Positions 9,001-15,933 of a stretch of DNA of 64,000 bases are shown piece after piece. Position numbers and translations under genes: made by a program. Numbering within the stretch: the stretch's first letter is position 1; every line of letters starts with the position of its first letter. The stretch lies in NCBI GenBank assembly GCA_947598325.1, contig CANQFD010000004.1, forward strand, positions 25,985 to 89,984. The letters run 5' to 3'. A model generated the notes under the pieces. It was not told where the DNA came from and ran no database searches. It worked only from the letters and a program-made list of their open reading frames with translations. The DNA is from an uncultured Bacilli bacterium. Lineage in GTDB: Bacteria > Bacillota_I > Bacilli_A > RF39 > UBA660.

Positions 9001-11937
9001 TACTACAAGAACGCTCTCATCATAATTTTTAAAAGTTATTTGATAACCATTTATTTCATAAACTGCATATAGTGTTATATCATTTGTAACTTCAGTATCA
9101 AAAGAATACTCAGCTGGACTTGCATCATAATCACTTTCATTTTCCAAAGTCCAATATCTAAATGTATATCCAGTTTTAGTTGGATTAGCACTTGGCTTTG
9201 TATCAGCAGCAGTATAACTATCTAATACTGTACCAGAATGATACTCAGTACCTTCATTCATATAAGTTACTTTGTGTCTATTTTCATTAAATTTTCCATA
9301 TATTACAGTTGGTTTTGTAATTTTTGTTTTAAAATCATATTCAGTTATTAAACTTTCCTCATTATACCATTTATCAAATAAGTATCCTTTTTTAGTTGGA
9401 GTATCTGGTACGCTTGCTGTTTTTCCTTCCATAACATATTGTTGACCTACTACTTGTTCTCCTATTTTAAATGTAACTTCATAAACTTCTTTTGCTGTAT
9501 ATGTACTTTCTAATTCTAAATCTCCAGTTATTTGTTCAGTAAAAGTATACTTAGTATCTGTTCCTTTTATTACCCATCCACTAAAGTTATAGTCTTCCTT
9601 TGTAGGTTCAAAAGATGGTTTACTAATTGTACTAAAATGTTCAACATCAGTTAATCTTAAATTTTCTAATTCTGTACCTTGGTCAAAAAATTTTACAGTA
9701 TATTTCTTTATTTCGTATCTACTGTATGCTGTTACATTTCCTTCTACAGTAAGTGGAAGTTTTACTTCATTATCATTAATTGTATACCATCCTACGAAAT
9801 TATAACCCTCTTTTTTTGGTTCATCTACTGTTATTACTTCACCATATGTTGCATCAGTTCTGTTTAAAACTTCCTTATCTCCGTCAATAAATTTTACAAC
9901 ATATTTTGTTTTAACAAATTTACCAACCAATACCATGCTTTTTTCAACTGTAATGCTTTCTTCTTGTTTTTCATCATCTAAGTACCAACCTATAAAATCA
10001 TAATGTGGTCTTTCTTCTGGATCTGTTAGTTGTACTTTTTCTTTATAATAATATTTTTCTGGTTCCTTTAATTGATTTCCACCTTCATCAACATACCTAA
10101 CTTCATATTGTCTTTTCTTAGATGTATATGTAGCTACATATGTTTCATCACTTGTTGCTTCTTTTATTTGTTTATCCCAGCCAGCAAATTCATACTCATA
10201 TGTTTTAGATTCTTCTTCAGTTGATACTCTGTTTGGCTTCTCTTTACTATATACAGGTAATTCTTTATATAATACTTCTTTTTCTTCTAGTAAACTATTA
10301 TCATTGTTTACAAATTTTATTTTATACTTATTAATTTCATATTTACTATATAATGTTAAATCCTCTGATACTGTTATTGGTTCTTTATATTCAACATCAT
10401 CAGAAGTAAACCATCCTTTAAAAGTATGACCTTCTTTTGAAACTTCTGGTACCTTTGATATAATTGATCCTTCTTCGTATTCTTCTCTTTGTACGATTTT
10501 TCCATCATCTACGAAAGTTACTGTATATTTTTTTGCATCTTCATTTATATATTTTCCATACAATATAAGATCTTTATTAACTTCATTTTCAAAATTGTAT
10601 TTATTCGTAAAATTCTTATCTGTATACCATCCACTAAACTCATGGTCAGTACTTGGTACATTTAATTCTTCTATTTTTTCGCCTTCTAATACTTCTAGTT
10701 CTTTATAAACTTTACCGTCTAATATATATGCTACTTTTTCATAAACTTCGCCCATTATTTTTACTTTATTCAAATATGTTTTTGCTTCATCAGTTTTTGA
10801 AATATCTAGTATTAATTTTACTTCCTTTACTTCTCCTGCATTTATTGTTATACCTTCTAAAGCTTTATTATATAGATATCCATTTTTTTCAGTCCAATTA
10901 GGATTTTTTTCACTATTAAATTCTAATCCTTCAGGAATATTTTCCTTTACTAGTGATATTACTCCTGATTTTTTTCCTGTATTTATAACTTTTACTTTAT
11001 ATTCAATTTCACCTTGTAATTCTTTTAATTCTTTTACTGATTGATTTACCTTGCTCATTTCATCATATGTATATTCAGTTTCTTTTGAATTATTTATTAA
11101 TTTTACTTTTGTAATATATTTTTTTACATCTATTGCAAATGGTTTTACCTTTTTTAAATATATATTAAGCAGTGCATTTTCTTCTAATTCTACTGTTTTA
11201 GAAGATACTATTTCATACATATCTTCAACTACTTCAACTGTATAAACACCATTTTCTATATCAGAAAATACATATTTACCATTTTTATTTGAATATGTTC
11301 TTTGTACTTCTTTGCCATCTTTTACCAATTTTAATTCTATGTTTGGTAATATAGTCTTTCCATCATCCTGTCTAACATCCCCAGTTATACTGTTAGTTTT
11401 TACAATAACTGGATCAGTTACTAATTTTTTATATGATGAATCAGTAGATTCTTTTATTTCTATACTAGGATTTAATTTAAATCCATCTGGAGCACCTTGA
11501 ACATAAATATACAAATTTATTGTTTGTTCCTTTGACTGTTCAACATCACTAATATTTATTGTTATAGTCTTTTTATCTTCACTTATAACACTTGTTATAT
11601 TTTCTGCTTTTATTTCCTTAAACTGTGCGTATTCTTTTTCATTATCATTTAATGTAGCCTTTATTTCAACATTTCTTTTCCCAGCATCAACATTTTCATC
11701 TAATTTATAGTTGATTTCATATTTTATTTTATCTTTACTTTTAATTAGATTAGTTTCATTTTTTGCTGTTGCCTCATTTATATTTGCGTTTATTAAACTT
11801 ACTGTTGCTTTATCAACTCTAACTAATCCTTTATATCTATCTATAATTGGTATATTATTAATCACAATTATTCCAATTACTAAAACCATTATTGATATTA
11901 ATATCTTATATTTTTTATTTGCTAATTTTGAAATCAT
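1..11937 (-). CDS. Giant secreted/surface protein, partial (3' end beyond left edge): N-terminal TM/signal anchor, SdrB/DUF11-like region, about 12 InlB B-repeats, LamG-like and F5/8C-like segments, long beta-helix-like repeats
   Basis: ATG at 11937-11935 preceded by AGGAGTAG. The frame was open wherever I translated it, and it is in phase with the last codon at position 1 (3979 codons). N-term MISKLANKKYKILISIMVLVIGIIVINNIPII; repeats such as FSGWYTDKNFTNKYNFENEVNKDLILYGKY, FVGWYTINDNEVKLPLTVEGNVTAYSRYEIKKYTVKF. Not listed in the ORF track because it has no stop inside the window. Confidence 0.9.
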   Translation of the reverse strand, partial: MISKLANKKYKILISIMVLVIGIIVINNIPIIDRYKGLVRVDKATVSLINANINEATAKNETNLIKSKDKIKYEINYKLDENVDAGKRNVEIKATLNDNEKEYAQFKEIKAENITSVISEDKKTITINISDVEQSKEQTINLYIYVQGAPDGFKLNPSIEIKESTDSSYKKLVTDPVIVKTNSITGDVRQDDGKTILPNIELKLVKDGKEVQRTYSNKNGKYVFSDIENGVYTVEVVEDMYEIVSSKTVELEENALLNIYLKKVKPFAIDVKKYITKVKLINNSKETEYTYDEMSKVNQSVKELKELQGEIEYKVKVINTGKKSGVISLVKENIPEGLEFNSEKNPNWTEKNGYLYNKALEGITINAGEVKEVKLILDISKTDEAKTYLNKVKIMGEVYEKVAYILDGKVYKELEVLEGEKIEELNVPSTDHEFSGWYTDKNFTNKYNFENEVNKDLILYGKYINEDAKKYTVTFVDDGKIVQREEYEEGSIISKVPEVSKEGHTFKGWFTSDDVEYKEPITVSEDLTLYSKYEINKYKIKFVNNDNSLLEEKEVLYKELPVYSKEKPNRVSTEEESKTYEYEFAGWDKQIKEATSDETYVATYTSKKRQYEVRYVDEGGNQLKEPEKYYYKEKVQLTDPEERPHYDFIGWYLDDEKQEESITVEKSMVLVGKFVKTKYVVKFIDGDKEVLNRTDATYGEVITVDEPKKEGYNFVGWYTINDNEVKLPLTVEGNVTAYSRYEIKKYTVKFFDQGTELENLRLTDVEHFSTISKPSFEPTKEDYNFSGWVIKGTDTKYTFTEQITGDLELESTYTAKEVYEVTFKIGEQVVGQQYVMEGKTASVPDTPTKKGYLFDKWYNEESLITEYDFKTKITKPTVIYGKFNENRHKVTYMNEGTEYHSGTVLDSYTAADTKPSANPTKTGYTFRYWTLENESDYDASPAEYSFDTEVTNDITLYAVYEINGYQITFKNYDESVLVVRTVKYGETPSYSTLADPKEDPVKPSTDEYSYTFNGWTPQIVPATDDATYTATYTSEKRSYKIKFVDDDDSQLKEEMYEYGAMPSYDGTPVKESTDEYSYTFSGWTPQLTTVTGEATYKATYTSQKRSYTIKFINEDGTQLQEETLEYGTTPTYKGETPTKKATSEYTYTFKDWNPPIAQVTGDAVYTATYNATKQGYTVTFIDGDNQTVKDVLYGETVEKIDDPSKDYNIFLGWTLDGVIFDFQKPITESIVLYSSYELVEKPKITHSPEEWVKDKVTVTISNDTHPEYTFVYKKGESETGYTDYSVPFEVTDNGSILAKSVKKGVESEIETHLINNIDKIAPTVNDINESDITPTSFRISVSAIDNESGLDTIKILKNDSEIFSDTYTEDLNSEKEITNYLIDNLDEDTPYTIKVVATDKVGNESIIKEKEIRTSKRVIVARIIGRNDSLYDSEDDYEDFPSVQQAIDSCGEEQCTIQMVLSTDESAKVLEGQDVTLDLNGKTITGTRDYTIENSGELKIIDNGEELGSIVNKTDTALKNLDEGLLQLGENEEELSVSTSKPNIVGKEVGLSNSDNGTFNFFDGRIEGIVAIEGKVTETPYLYNAKIDAGDSVQVATLQILAEAEAKVDSSAYYTKMLDAVKDTNSGTYSEEEQSGTFMQLAYTPGIYGFDYDEEQRTLTSNNYHILNSQANSYIKIDLRNEEKNKQISISGQLYSGRADYGYVIITNSKDIPNYDQENGRLVLQSNTATITNATKVLEKGKVYYLHIGYKKTGTTNYSNDKFVINDIKIRDIPKFEVSEEDYIQVTDGNTYGFDYDEALGTYTSNNQGQPNTTASSAIKVDMTNEEVDRKLKIDVEISSNTSSYGYIYVTDSSAMPTLNTNGRYVYIYGQQSNEVEITLKAHQENYIHMIYKKNSATSGLNGDYFKINFIGNPGDYIYDHTSTKDVPVLNEEVNTVQLLKDVTLTSPMEIEDTKAIILDLNGKTLTTSTDNYVIDNFGSLKIIDSKYSYDQSTALEEQRKLQEQYDKDYQEKTEKYNNTKKETQLLYDVEYDSEIEKAVEETNKKYTTDDYTKDSLLLQLDGIEHGEEDGKWKDLSDKKHDGTINNVQVNEDHLEFNGTDSYVDFGKAKDLGLEDNHSLTIDILFGYTESQNTKSIVSAWDVSSSITGGLSFGIDNSQSDIIKQCADDCDNNKINSTKKLNDGLKHHVVAIFDFESNEMKLYIDGNLENSETMNPSMTLGNNSLIIGSLNKETDFYKGNIYNVNIYNKALTEEEINQNYKVDKARYNIGNEKLNFNENLEAGALIAKLSGRDYTKVNGEPVLAGVMYDGRTYTGILLVGPTPESVQFKTYGSTFFSKGTIEYNGVNYYWNGMEYSMPGKLKSTDGFAIPLDSTNETDGIKELLHKNTIYENQNNLNLISDVYCQDSWESTQQEENSLELNLDEEKTITSFKIYGNDRNKYPKSVELKGSKDGETYETIVLKDSLEAKGLNEYSEITIDREKYDSYKYFKWILTNETNDISISEIELEIYDIIHKQFSKLDTNIELNADNFKYSATNTSSSNMTIQTDKINFTTSYGDNTSVIYYTKKITVSENVPIAVSGNLGIFENYHDNESLGTVYIGFSKTNDKNISDFEEYVTRDANKNNELKEDFEVTISEPGEYYFKIVTYHNNTSNSNTITGSLYNLKISSNVPPVLKQAVLTASTLQGNILGTTNTAINNNKNAKLNIEQGIVNLSKGASTSAINNNGEIKFGKDSIINLLSSATTGIGITNFSNGTITSTGLNITLNASSTYGIYNLSSQKQTLDNITINMADNSSGSHGIHNNSNSNITFHNSKIIGDSSSGTSAAIYNENGNIEINGNSILSSPGNIIYNQKGTIDIDSISNMYSNDRNSSRTQAYLIHNEDKMNIKGVNLDVGYKGFLDSTSSSETKISSSTITKNDLSNNREKLMNISGTNKIEESTIEMNANSDALWISENSNVNLINSHIKNNSSNPAISSNAQYTNRKTNLKIDGGSLTSKDGSAIYIIHGEATDLEIGTNDESEPLNEPYIEGSTNGIEVDGETAQIKFYDGVVAKKIPSSNQYYDTIKNSISDIPAGYSLDVTNGDDKEKLSLAKGGSSVAKIDNNEYPTIQEAVNSVKNSEQTEIQITRDLYTNEKVAINEDQNIKINFKGHNIKLYTKENFITNNGNLEIVDTDSEETTLKGYTNNIILNNGDIKISNITIQNLSKGITVENNKDFTLLDNATITRESNAVRGITNNKNLTISDSTITNDGILNNNDAIINFNGGNIGALTANSSSSFVLNNGTFNMTKGLIGRENNISGSNIPFGIENNAQGNLNITGGKIMGINGIKNSGNGTISNMTVGDDKNYNSVYQFLQMKGGELTLTSNDVKTSDMCIYLDYSAPSTVNINSGSYISNGSEALSMHASTNNSTINIDGASLQSNNSSHSAIKILGRSNTLNLYSGKVKVNSITKPAISLESNTAKLVIGKKDGNVENDLVDIEGGLYGLSNTAEAEVKFYDGTIKGYSEAIYGKVAVTEDAYDIKKEKYDEDQVKKEKAYLAQVPSFKIKSTEAEFYNLKDAVEAVTTEGETIELLRNITILSTIEPTTIPAEKNIILDLNGYKITSNNNNFITNEGTLKITDSKVTSGDDVNCTSAIESSTTNIILNNGTLTIGTTKILTTGNSSTIVNNKIMTIDGGFVYNNGGSHTSTIINNKNAQVTTKNSRLESNSGNSYVIDNSGTIDIQTGTKINGPKLINNLSEANAKITDAVLNGSSVVITNNGVATIESTEIGSDEKDKERVTGVIENNNDLTIKNCNVKLSNISNGSRMLIDGGTIYSTSFNNTNELTIKNKATVTTKNSIINTSGTITLGTKGDTNGGEELIVSTSEPTIEGDEYGITNNGTLNFYDGIIKGKTKAVNGSVSVVEDNYSIYSDTQDGYKCIYLKKEHVARLLSKEDIETNYYYNLKDAIAAAASQDTIKILRNLTITSTMDSVTIPSDK
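8230..10720 (-). repeat. Tandem InlB B-repeat (Listeria-Bacteroides repeat) array within the giant protein
   Basis: About 12 units with GW/W core followed by Y..Y/ATYTA and YxVxF motifs; three adjacent units (about 8440-8960) are close copies (TFSGWTPQLTTVTGEATYKATYTSQKRSYTIKF / TFKDWNPPIAQVTGDAVYTATYNATKQGYTVTF / TFNGWTPQIVPATDDATYTATYTSEKRSYKIKF). Confidence 0.8.
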
Positions 11938-12046
11938 ACTAGACTACTCCTATTCTAAAATTATATATATACATTTTACCACTACATGTTTTTTTTTTCA
12001 ATGAATTATTAGTTAAAACTATGATTTTTTAATAAAAAAAAGATAT

Positions 12047-13066
12047 CTATTTATTATTGATAGATATCTTGTAGTAATCTCTTACCTTTTTTTCTATTTC
12101 TGACTCTAATTTTTTATTTTCTTTTAGTAAAGCCTTAACTGTCTCTTTTCCCTGACCAAGTTTCTCTCCATTATATGAATACCATGATCCGCTCTTTTCT
12201 AGTATATTAGATTCTGCAGCCAAATCAATTAATTCAGCTTCTTTGCTTATTCCTTCGCCATACATTATTTCTAAAGTTGCAGTTCTAAACGGTGGTGCCA
12301 CCTTATTTTTAACGATTTTAACATTAGTTCTATTTCCAATAACTTTATCGCCTTGTTTTATTTGTTCACTACGTCTTACTTCCATTCTTATTGTGGAATA
12401 AAATTTTAGTGCTCTTCCACCTGGTGTTGTTTCAGGATTTCCAAACATTACACCAACTTTTTCCCTCAACTGATTTATAAATATAACTATTGTATTTGTT
12501 TTATTTATTGTTCCAGATAATTTTCTTAAGGCTTGGCTCATTAATCTTGCTTGAAGCCCTACATGAGAGTCACCCATTTCTCCTTCTATTTCTGCTTGTG
12601 GAACTAAAGCTGCAACTGAATCAATTACAACTATATTAATTACCTCACTTCTTACAAGAGTTTCACATATTTCAAGAGCTTGTTCTCCTGTATCTGGTTG
12701 TGATAATAAAAGTTCATTGATGTCTACTCCTAAGTTTTTTGCATATACTGGATCTAAAGCATGTTCTGCATCAATAAATGCAGCTCTTCCGCCCATTTTT
12801 TGTACTTCAGCTATAGCATGTAAAGCAAGAGTTGTTTTACCACTAGATTCTGGACCATATATTTCAGCTATTCTTCCTTTTGGTAGTCCACCAACACCAA
12901 GTGCTATATCAAGTGCTAATGATCCACTAGATGATACAGCAATTTCTCTATGAGTATCATCTCCTAATTTCATTATTGCACCTTTTCCAAATTGTTTTTC
13001 TATATCTAAAAGAACTTGTGATAAAATTTTATCTTTATCATTTTTTACATTAGTATCTTTTGTCAT
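12047..13066 (-). CDS. recA: Recombinase RecA
   Basis: GPESSGKTT Walker [67 protein letters not shown]. Start moved from the ORF-track ATG to 13066 because AAGGAGGATAAGA precedes that ATG. Confidence 0.98.
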   Translation of the reverse strand: MTKDTNVKNDKDKILSQVLLDIEKQFGKGAIMKLGDDTHREIAVSSSGSLALDIALGVGGLPKGRIAEIYGPESSGKTTLALHAIAEVQKMGGRAAFIDAEHALDPVYAKNLGVDINELLLSQPDTGEQALEICETLVRSEVINIVVIDSVAALVPQAEIEGEMGDSHVGLQARLMSQALRKLSGTINKTNTIVIFINQLREKVGVMFGNPETTPGGRALKFYSTIRMEVRRSEQIKQGDKVIGNRTNVKIVKNKVAPPFRTATLEIMYGEGISKEAELIDLAAESNILEKSGSWYSYNGEKLGQGKETVKALLKENKKLESEIEKKVRDYYKISINNK

Positions 13067-13235
13067 TCTTATCCTCCTTGTACTAGTAACATCATTATAA
13101 CTTATGTACCAAATAAAAGTCAAGTATTTTTCGAACATTTGTTTTATATTTTTGTAAATTTCATACTTCAAATATGTATTTTTGGTCAAAAGAAAAATTA
13201 CAATTTTGTTAAATAATTGTAATTAAAATTTAAAT

Positions 13236-13841
13236 TTATACATTTTTCTTTAAAAACTTGCTATACATTCTATAATATTCATAACCAGATATTACCGATA
13301 ATACTGTGGCTGCTATTATAAAGAAATCATCTACTGCTATATTGATAAGACCAAATGGTAGGTTTCCAAATAATTTAAGTGTTAATCCTATCATTAAAAA
13401 TGCTGTTTTAAATTTTCCTGTTTTTATTGCTGCAACTACATTTCCATTATTACCTGCTACCATTTTAAGAGTATTAACTACCGTATCTCTAAGTATTATA
13501 ATAACTGGAATTATTGGATGCAAATATCCTTGTGCACATAGTATAATTAATAACCCATTAGTTAATAATTTATCAGCTATAGCATCCATTACTTTTCCAA
13601 AATCACTAACTACTTTATATTTTCTAGCTAAATAACCATCTAGAAAATCTGTTAAAGATGCTATTATAAAAATTATTCCAGCTATAATCATTTTTGAATC
13701 AATTATTACTGTGTTATCAATTATAAATCTTTTAAAATTTACATTTACCATACTCCATGGGAATAGTAATATAAATAATATAATTACTGACATAATTATT
13801 CTTAACACAGTTATTTTATTTGGTAAATTTTTATCTTTCAT
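13236..13841 (-). CDS. pgsA: CDP-diacylglycerol-glycerol-3-phosphate 3-phosphatidyltransferase
   Basis: MKDKNLPNKITVLRI start, CDP-alcohol phosphotransferase motif DFLDGYLARKYKVVSDFGKVMDAIADK. Confidence 0.93.
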   Translation of the reverse strand: MKDKNLPNKITVLRIIMSVIILFILLFPWSMVNVNFKRFIIDNTVIIDSKMIIAGIIFIIASLTDFLDGYLARKYKVVSDFGKVMDAIADKLLTNGLLIILCAQGYLHPIIPVIIILRDTVVNTLKMVAGNNGNVVAAIKTGKFKTAFLMIGLTLKLFGNLPFGLINIAVDDFFIIAATVLSVISGYEYYRMYSKFLKKNV

Positions 13842-13852
13842 ATTATCTCCTA

Positions 13853-14320
13853 CTAAACTTCATAACTTACTTTTATATTATCGTTAGATTTTTCATCATT
13901 TGTATTAAAGAAAACAATTACAAATACTATTATTAATATTATTAACATGATAGTTAAGATAAGTGGAAGTTTGCTTTTTTTATCATCTAATGTTGTATAA
14001 GGTGAAGCAATTTTTTCTTCCTTTTCTTTAATTTTACTTGCTTTCTCTATATCATCAATAGGTATTTTTGATGTTGATTCAAATACGTATTCATTAAATT
14101 CATCAATTATTTTCTCTGAATCCAATCCTAAATACTTTGCATAGTCAGTTATCATACATTTTAATAAAAATATATCTTTAAATAATTTGAAATCACCAAT
14201 CTCAATTGCTTCAAGTTGAGAGCTTTTATAATTAAGATCTGCTGCAGCCTCTTCTATAGAAACACCATTTTCTTGTCTTGTTTCTTTTAATATTTCGCCA
14301 ATTTCTTTCAAATTTTTCAC
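13853..14320 (-). CDS. RodZ-like HTH membrane protein
   Basis: N-terminal HTH (IGEILKETRQENGVSIEEAAADLNYKSSQLEAIEIGDF) followed by a single TM helix; upstream of pgsA as in many Firmicutes. Confidence 0.75.
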   Translation of the reverse strand: MKNLKEIGEILKETRQENGVSIEEAAADLNYKSSQLEAIEIGDFKLFKDIFLLKCMITDYAKYLGLDSEKIIDEFNEYVFESTSKIPIDDIEKASKIKEKEEKIASPYTTLDDKKSKLPLILTIMLIILIIVFVIVFFNTNDEKSNDNIKVSYEV

Positions 14321-14345
14321 TCCTTTTTATATAATTATAGTTTTT

Positions 14346-14692
14346 AATAAGCCATGTTCTGTACCTTTTTACAAGGTGGTAAACATTTATCTATGACATT
14401 TTTGTCATCCCTTACTCGATTCTTATTCTCTAATAAGGGTTCCCCTACCATATTTTGGGTTTCTCGCTTGCGGAGTTTACCAACGTTTCATTTTTTCTTT
14501 TTCAAGAAAATTTCGTCACTGTGGCACTTTATGGTTACTTTATCCATAGAAATCCTTAGGATATTTTACCGTCGTTAGTATTAAACTACTATAGGTTATT
14601 TTTTCCCTATACACAATCACTACTCTCATCACAGAAGAGTGCGAGCATGGACTTTCCTCTACATTATAAAATGCAGCGTTTACCTAAAAAAC
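14346..14692 (-). ncRNA. rnpB: RNase P RNA, Bacillus (type B) class
   Basis: Minus strand contains GTAGAGGAAAGTCCATGCTCGCAC, GTGCCACAGTGACG, GCGAGAAACCCAAAATATGGTAGGGGAACC and ACAGAACATGGCTTAT, the conserved RNase P RNA core. Ends approximate. Confidence 0.95.
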
Positions 14693-14694
14693 TA

Positions 14695-15030
14695 TTATAA
14701 ATCTCCGTCTGAATCTTTTCCGTATATTATTTTTTCAAGTTGAGATAATCTTCTAAGTACATCAATATTTGTTACTTCTTTTTCGCTATTCTTTACTATT
14801 TCCATATTAGCTTTTGCATTTCTTAGTTTATGTTTTAATTCAAGTATTTCATCAGATAATGTTGATACTTGTTCTTTAAGGTCTTTAACTATCTTTTCAT
14901 AAGCTCTATAATCACTTATTACCATATCTAAAGCCTTATCTACTTCTTGAGGTCTATATCCTCTAGCATCAATTTTAAAATCCCAGTTTAAGATTAAATC
15001 AGGATTTAGAACTATTTCGTCAGATTTCAT
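14695..15030 (-). CDS. gpsB: Cell division regulator GpsB (DivIVA family)
   Basis: DFKIDARGYRPQEVDKALDMVISDYRAYEKIVKDL, DivIVA/GpsB N-terminal domain and coiled coil. Confidence 0.85.
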   Translation of the reverse strand: MKSDEIVLNPDLILNWDFKIDARGYRPQEVDKALDMVISDYRAYEKIVKDLKEQVSTLSDEILELKHKLRNAKANMEIVKNSEKEVTNIDVLRRLSQLEKIIYGKDSDGDL

Positions 15031-15090
15031 ATATTCTCACCTCTAGTAAATACATTATCACAAAAAAATATAGTTTTGTCAATTCACACT

Positions 15091-15195
15091 TTATTTACTT
15101 CTTCTATTATTACAATTGATAAGTAAGTTTGTTTTGCTATCTGATATGTCATCTATCATATTTGAAAATATATAAATTAAATATAAATTGTTCAT
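15091..15195 (-). CDS. Small ORF (34 aa)
   Basis: AAAAAGGAGATTATAT-ATG; MNNLYLIYIFSNMIDDISDSKTNLLINCNNRRSK. Not in ORF track. Confidence 0.4.
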   Translation of the reverse strand: MNNLYLIYIFSNMIDDISDSKTNLLINCNNRRSK

Positions 15196-15360
15196 ATATA
15201 ATCTCCTTTTTATTCTATAATATATTTTTTATTAGATTATTTCATTAGTTTCGACATACAATTATATATTTTCCTATAAAATTACAAAATAAAATATTTT
15301 TTTTAAATTTAAATATATTAAAATTTTCAATTATATAGTATAATGATAAAGGTGATAATA

Positions 15361-15933
15361 ATGAAATATCCAAACAAAAAGAATATTGTTCACCAAAGTA
15401 TCATAAATTACGCTAATAGAGGAATGAATTTAGAACATGATATAAACATTTCTAATAAATATTATTTAGATAATGATATCGCAGTAATATATAAAAAACC
15501 TACTCCCGTTAAAGTGGTAAAAGTAGATTACAATAATAGAATAAATACAAAAATTAAAGAAGCATACTATGAAACGCCATCTACTACTGATTATAACGGT
15601 ATATATAAAGGTAAATATATTGATTTTGAAGCAAAAGAAACAAAAAATAATACATCATTTTCTTTAAATAATATACATCCTCATCAGATAAAGCATTTAC
15701 TAAAGATAGAAAAGCATGGTGGTATTTCTTTTTTAATAATTAGGTTTTCAAATTTAAATAAAACATTTTTACTTCCAACAGTAAAATTAGAAAATTTTCT
15801 TGTTAATAGTAATAGAAAATCAATACCATTATCTTATATTGAAGAAAATGGTTATATAATAGAAGAAAAATACCAACCAAGATTAGATTATATAAAATTA
15901 ATAGATGAAATTTATATAGGGGAGATAATATGA
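15361..15933 (+). CDS. recU: Holliday junction resolvase RecU
   Basis: NRGMNLEHDINISNKYYL, YYETPSTTDYNGIYKGKYIDFEAKETKN, HPHQIKHL; next to a PBP1 gene as in Bacillus. Start at 15361 after AAAGGTG. Confidence 0.92.
   Translation: MKYPNKKNIVHQSIINYANRGMNLEHDINISNKYYLDNDIAVIYKKPTPVKVVKVDYNNRINTKIKEAYYETPSTTDYNGIYKGKYIDFEAKETKNNTSFSLNNIHPHQIKHLLKIEKHGGISFLIIRFSNLNKTFLLPTVKLENFLVNSNRKSIPLSYIEENGYIIEEKYQPRLDYIKLIDEIYIGEII

Noticed and set aside
93-12004. Many short plus-strand ORFs (60-117 aa) in the first 12 kb
   Set aside because: They are low-complexity Leu/Ile/Phe/Tyr-rich shadows antisense to the giant minus-strand ORF, without credible RBS or families.
14354-14578. 74-aa plus-strand ORF
   Set aside because: Lies within and antisense to RNase P RNA.
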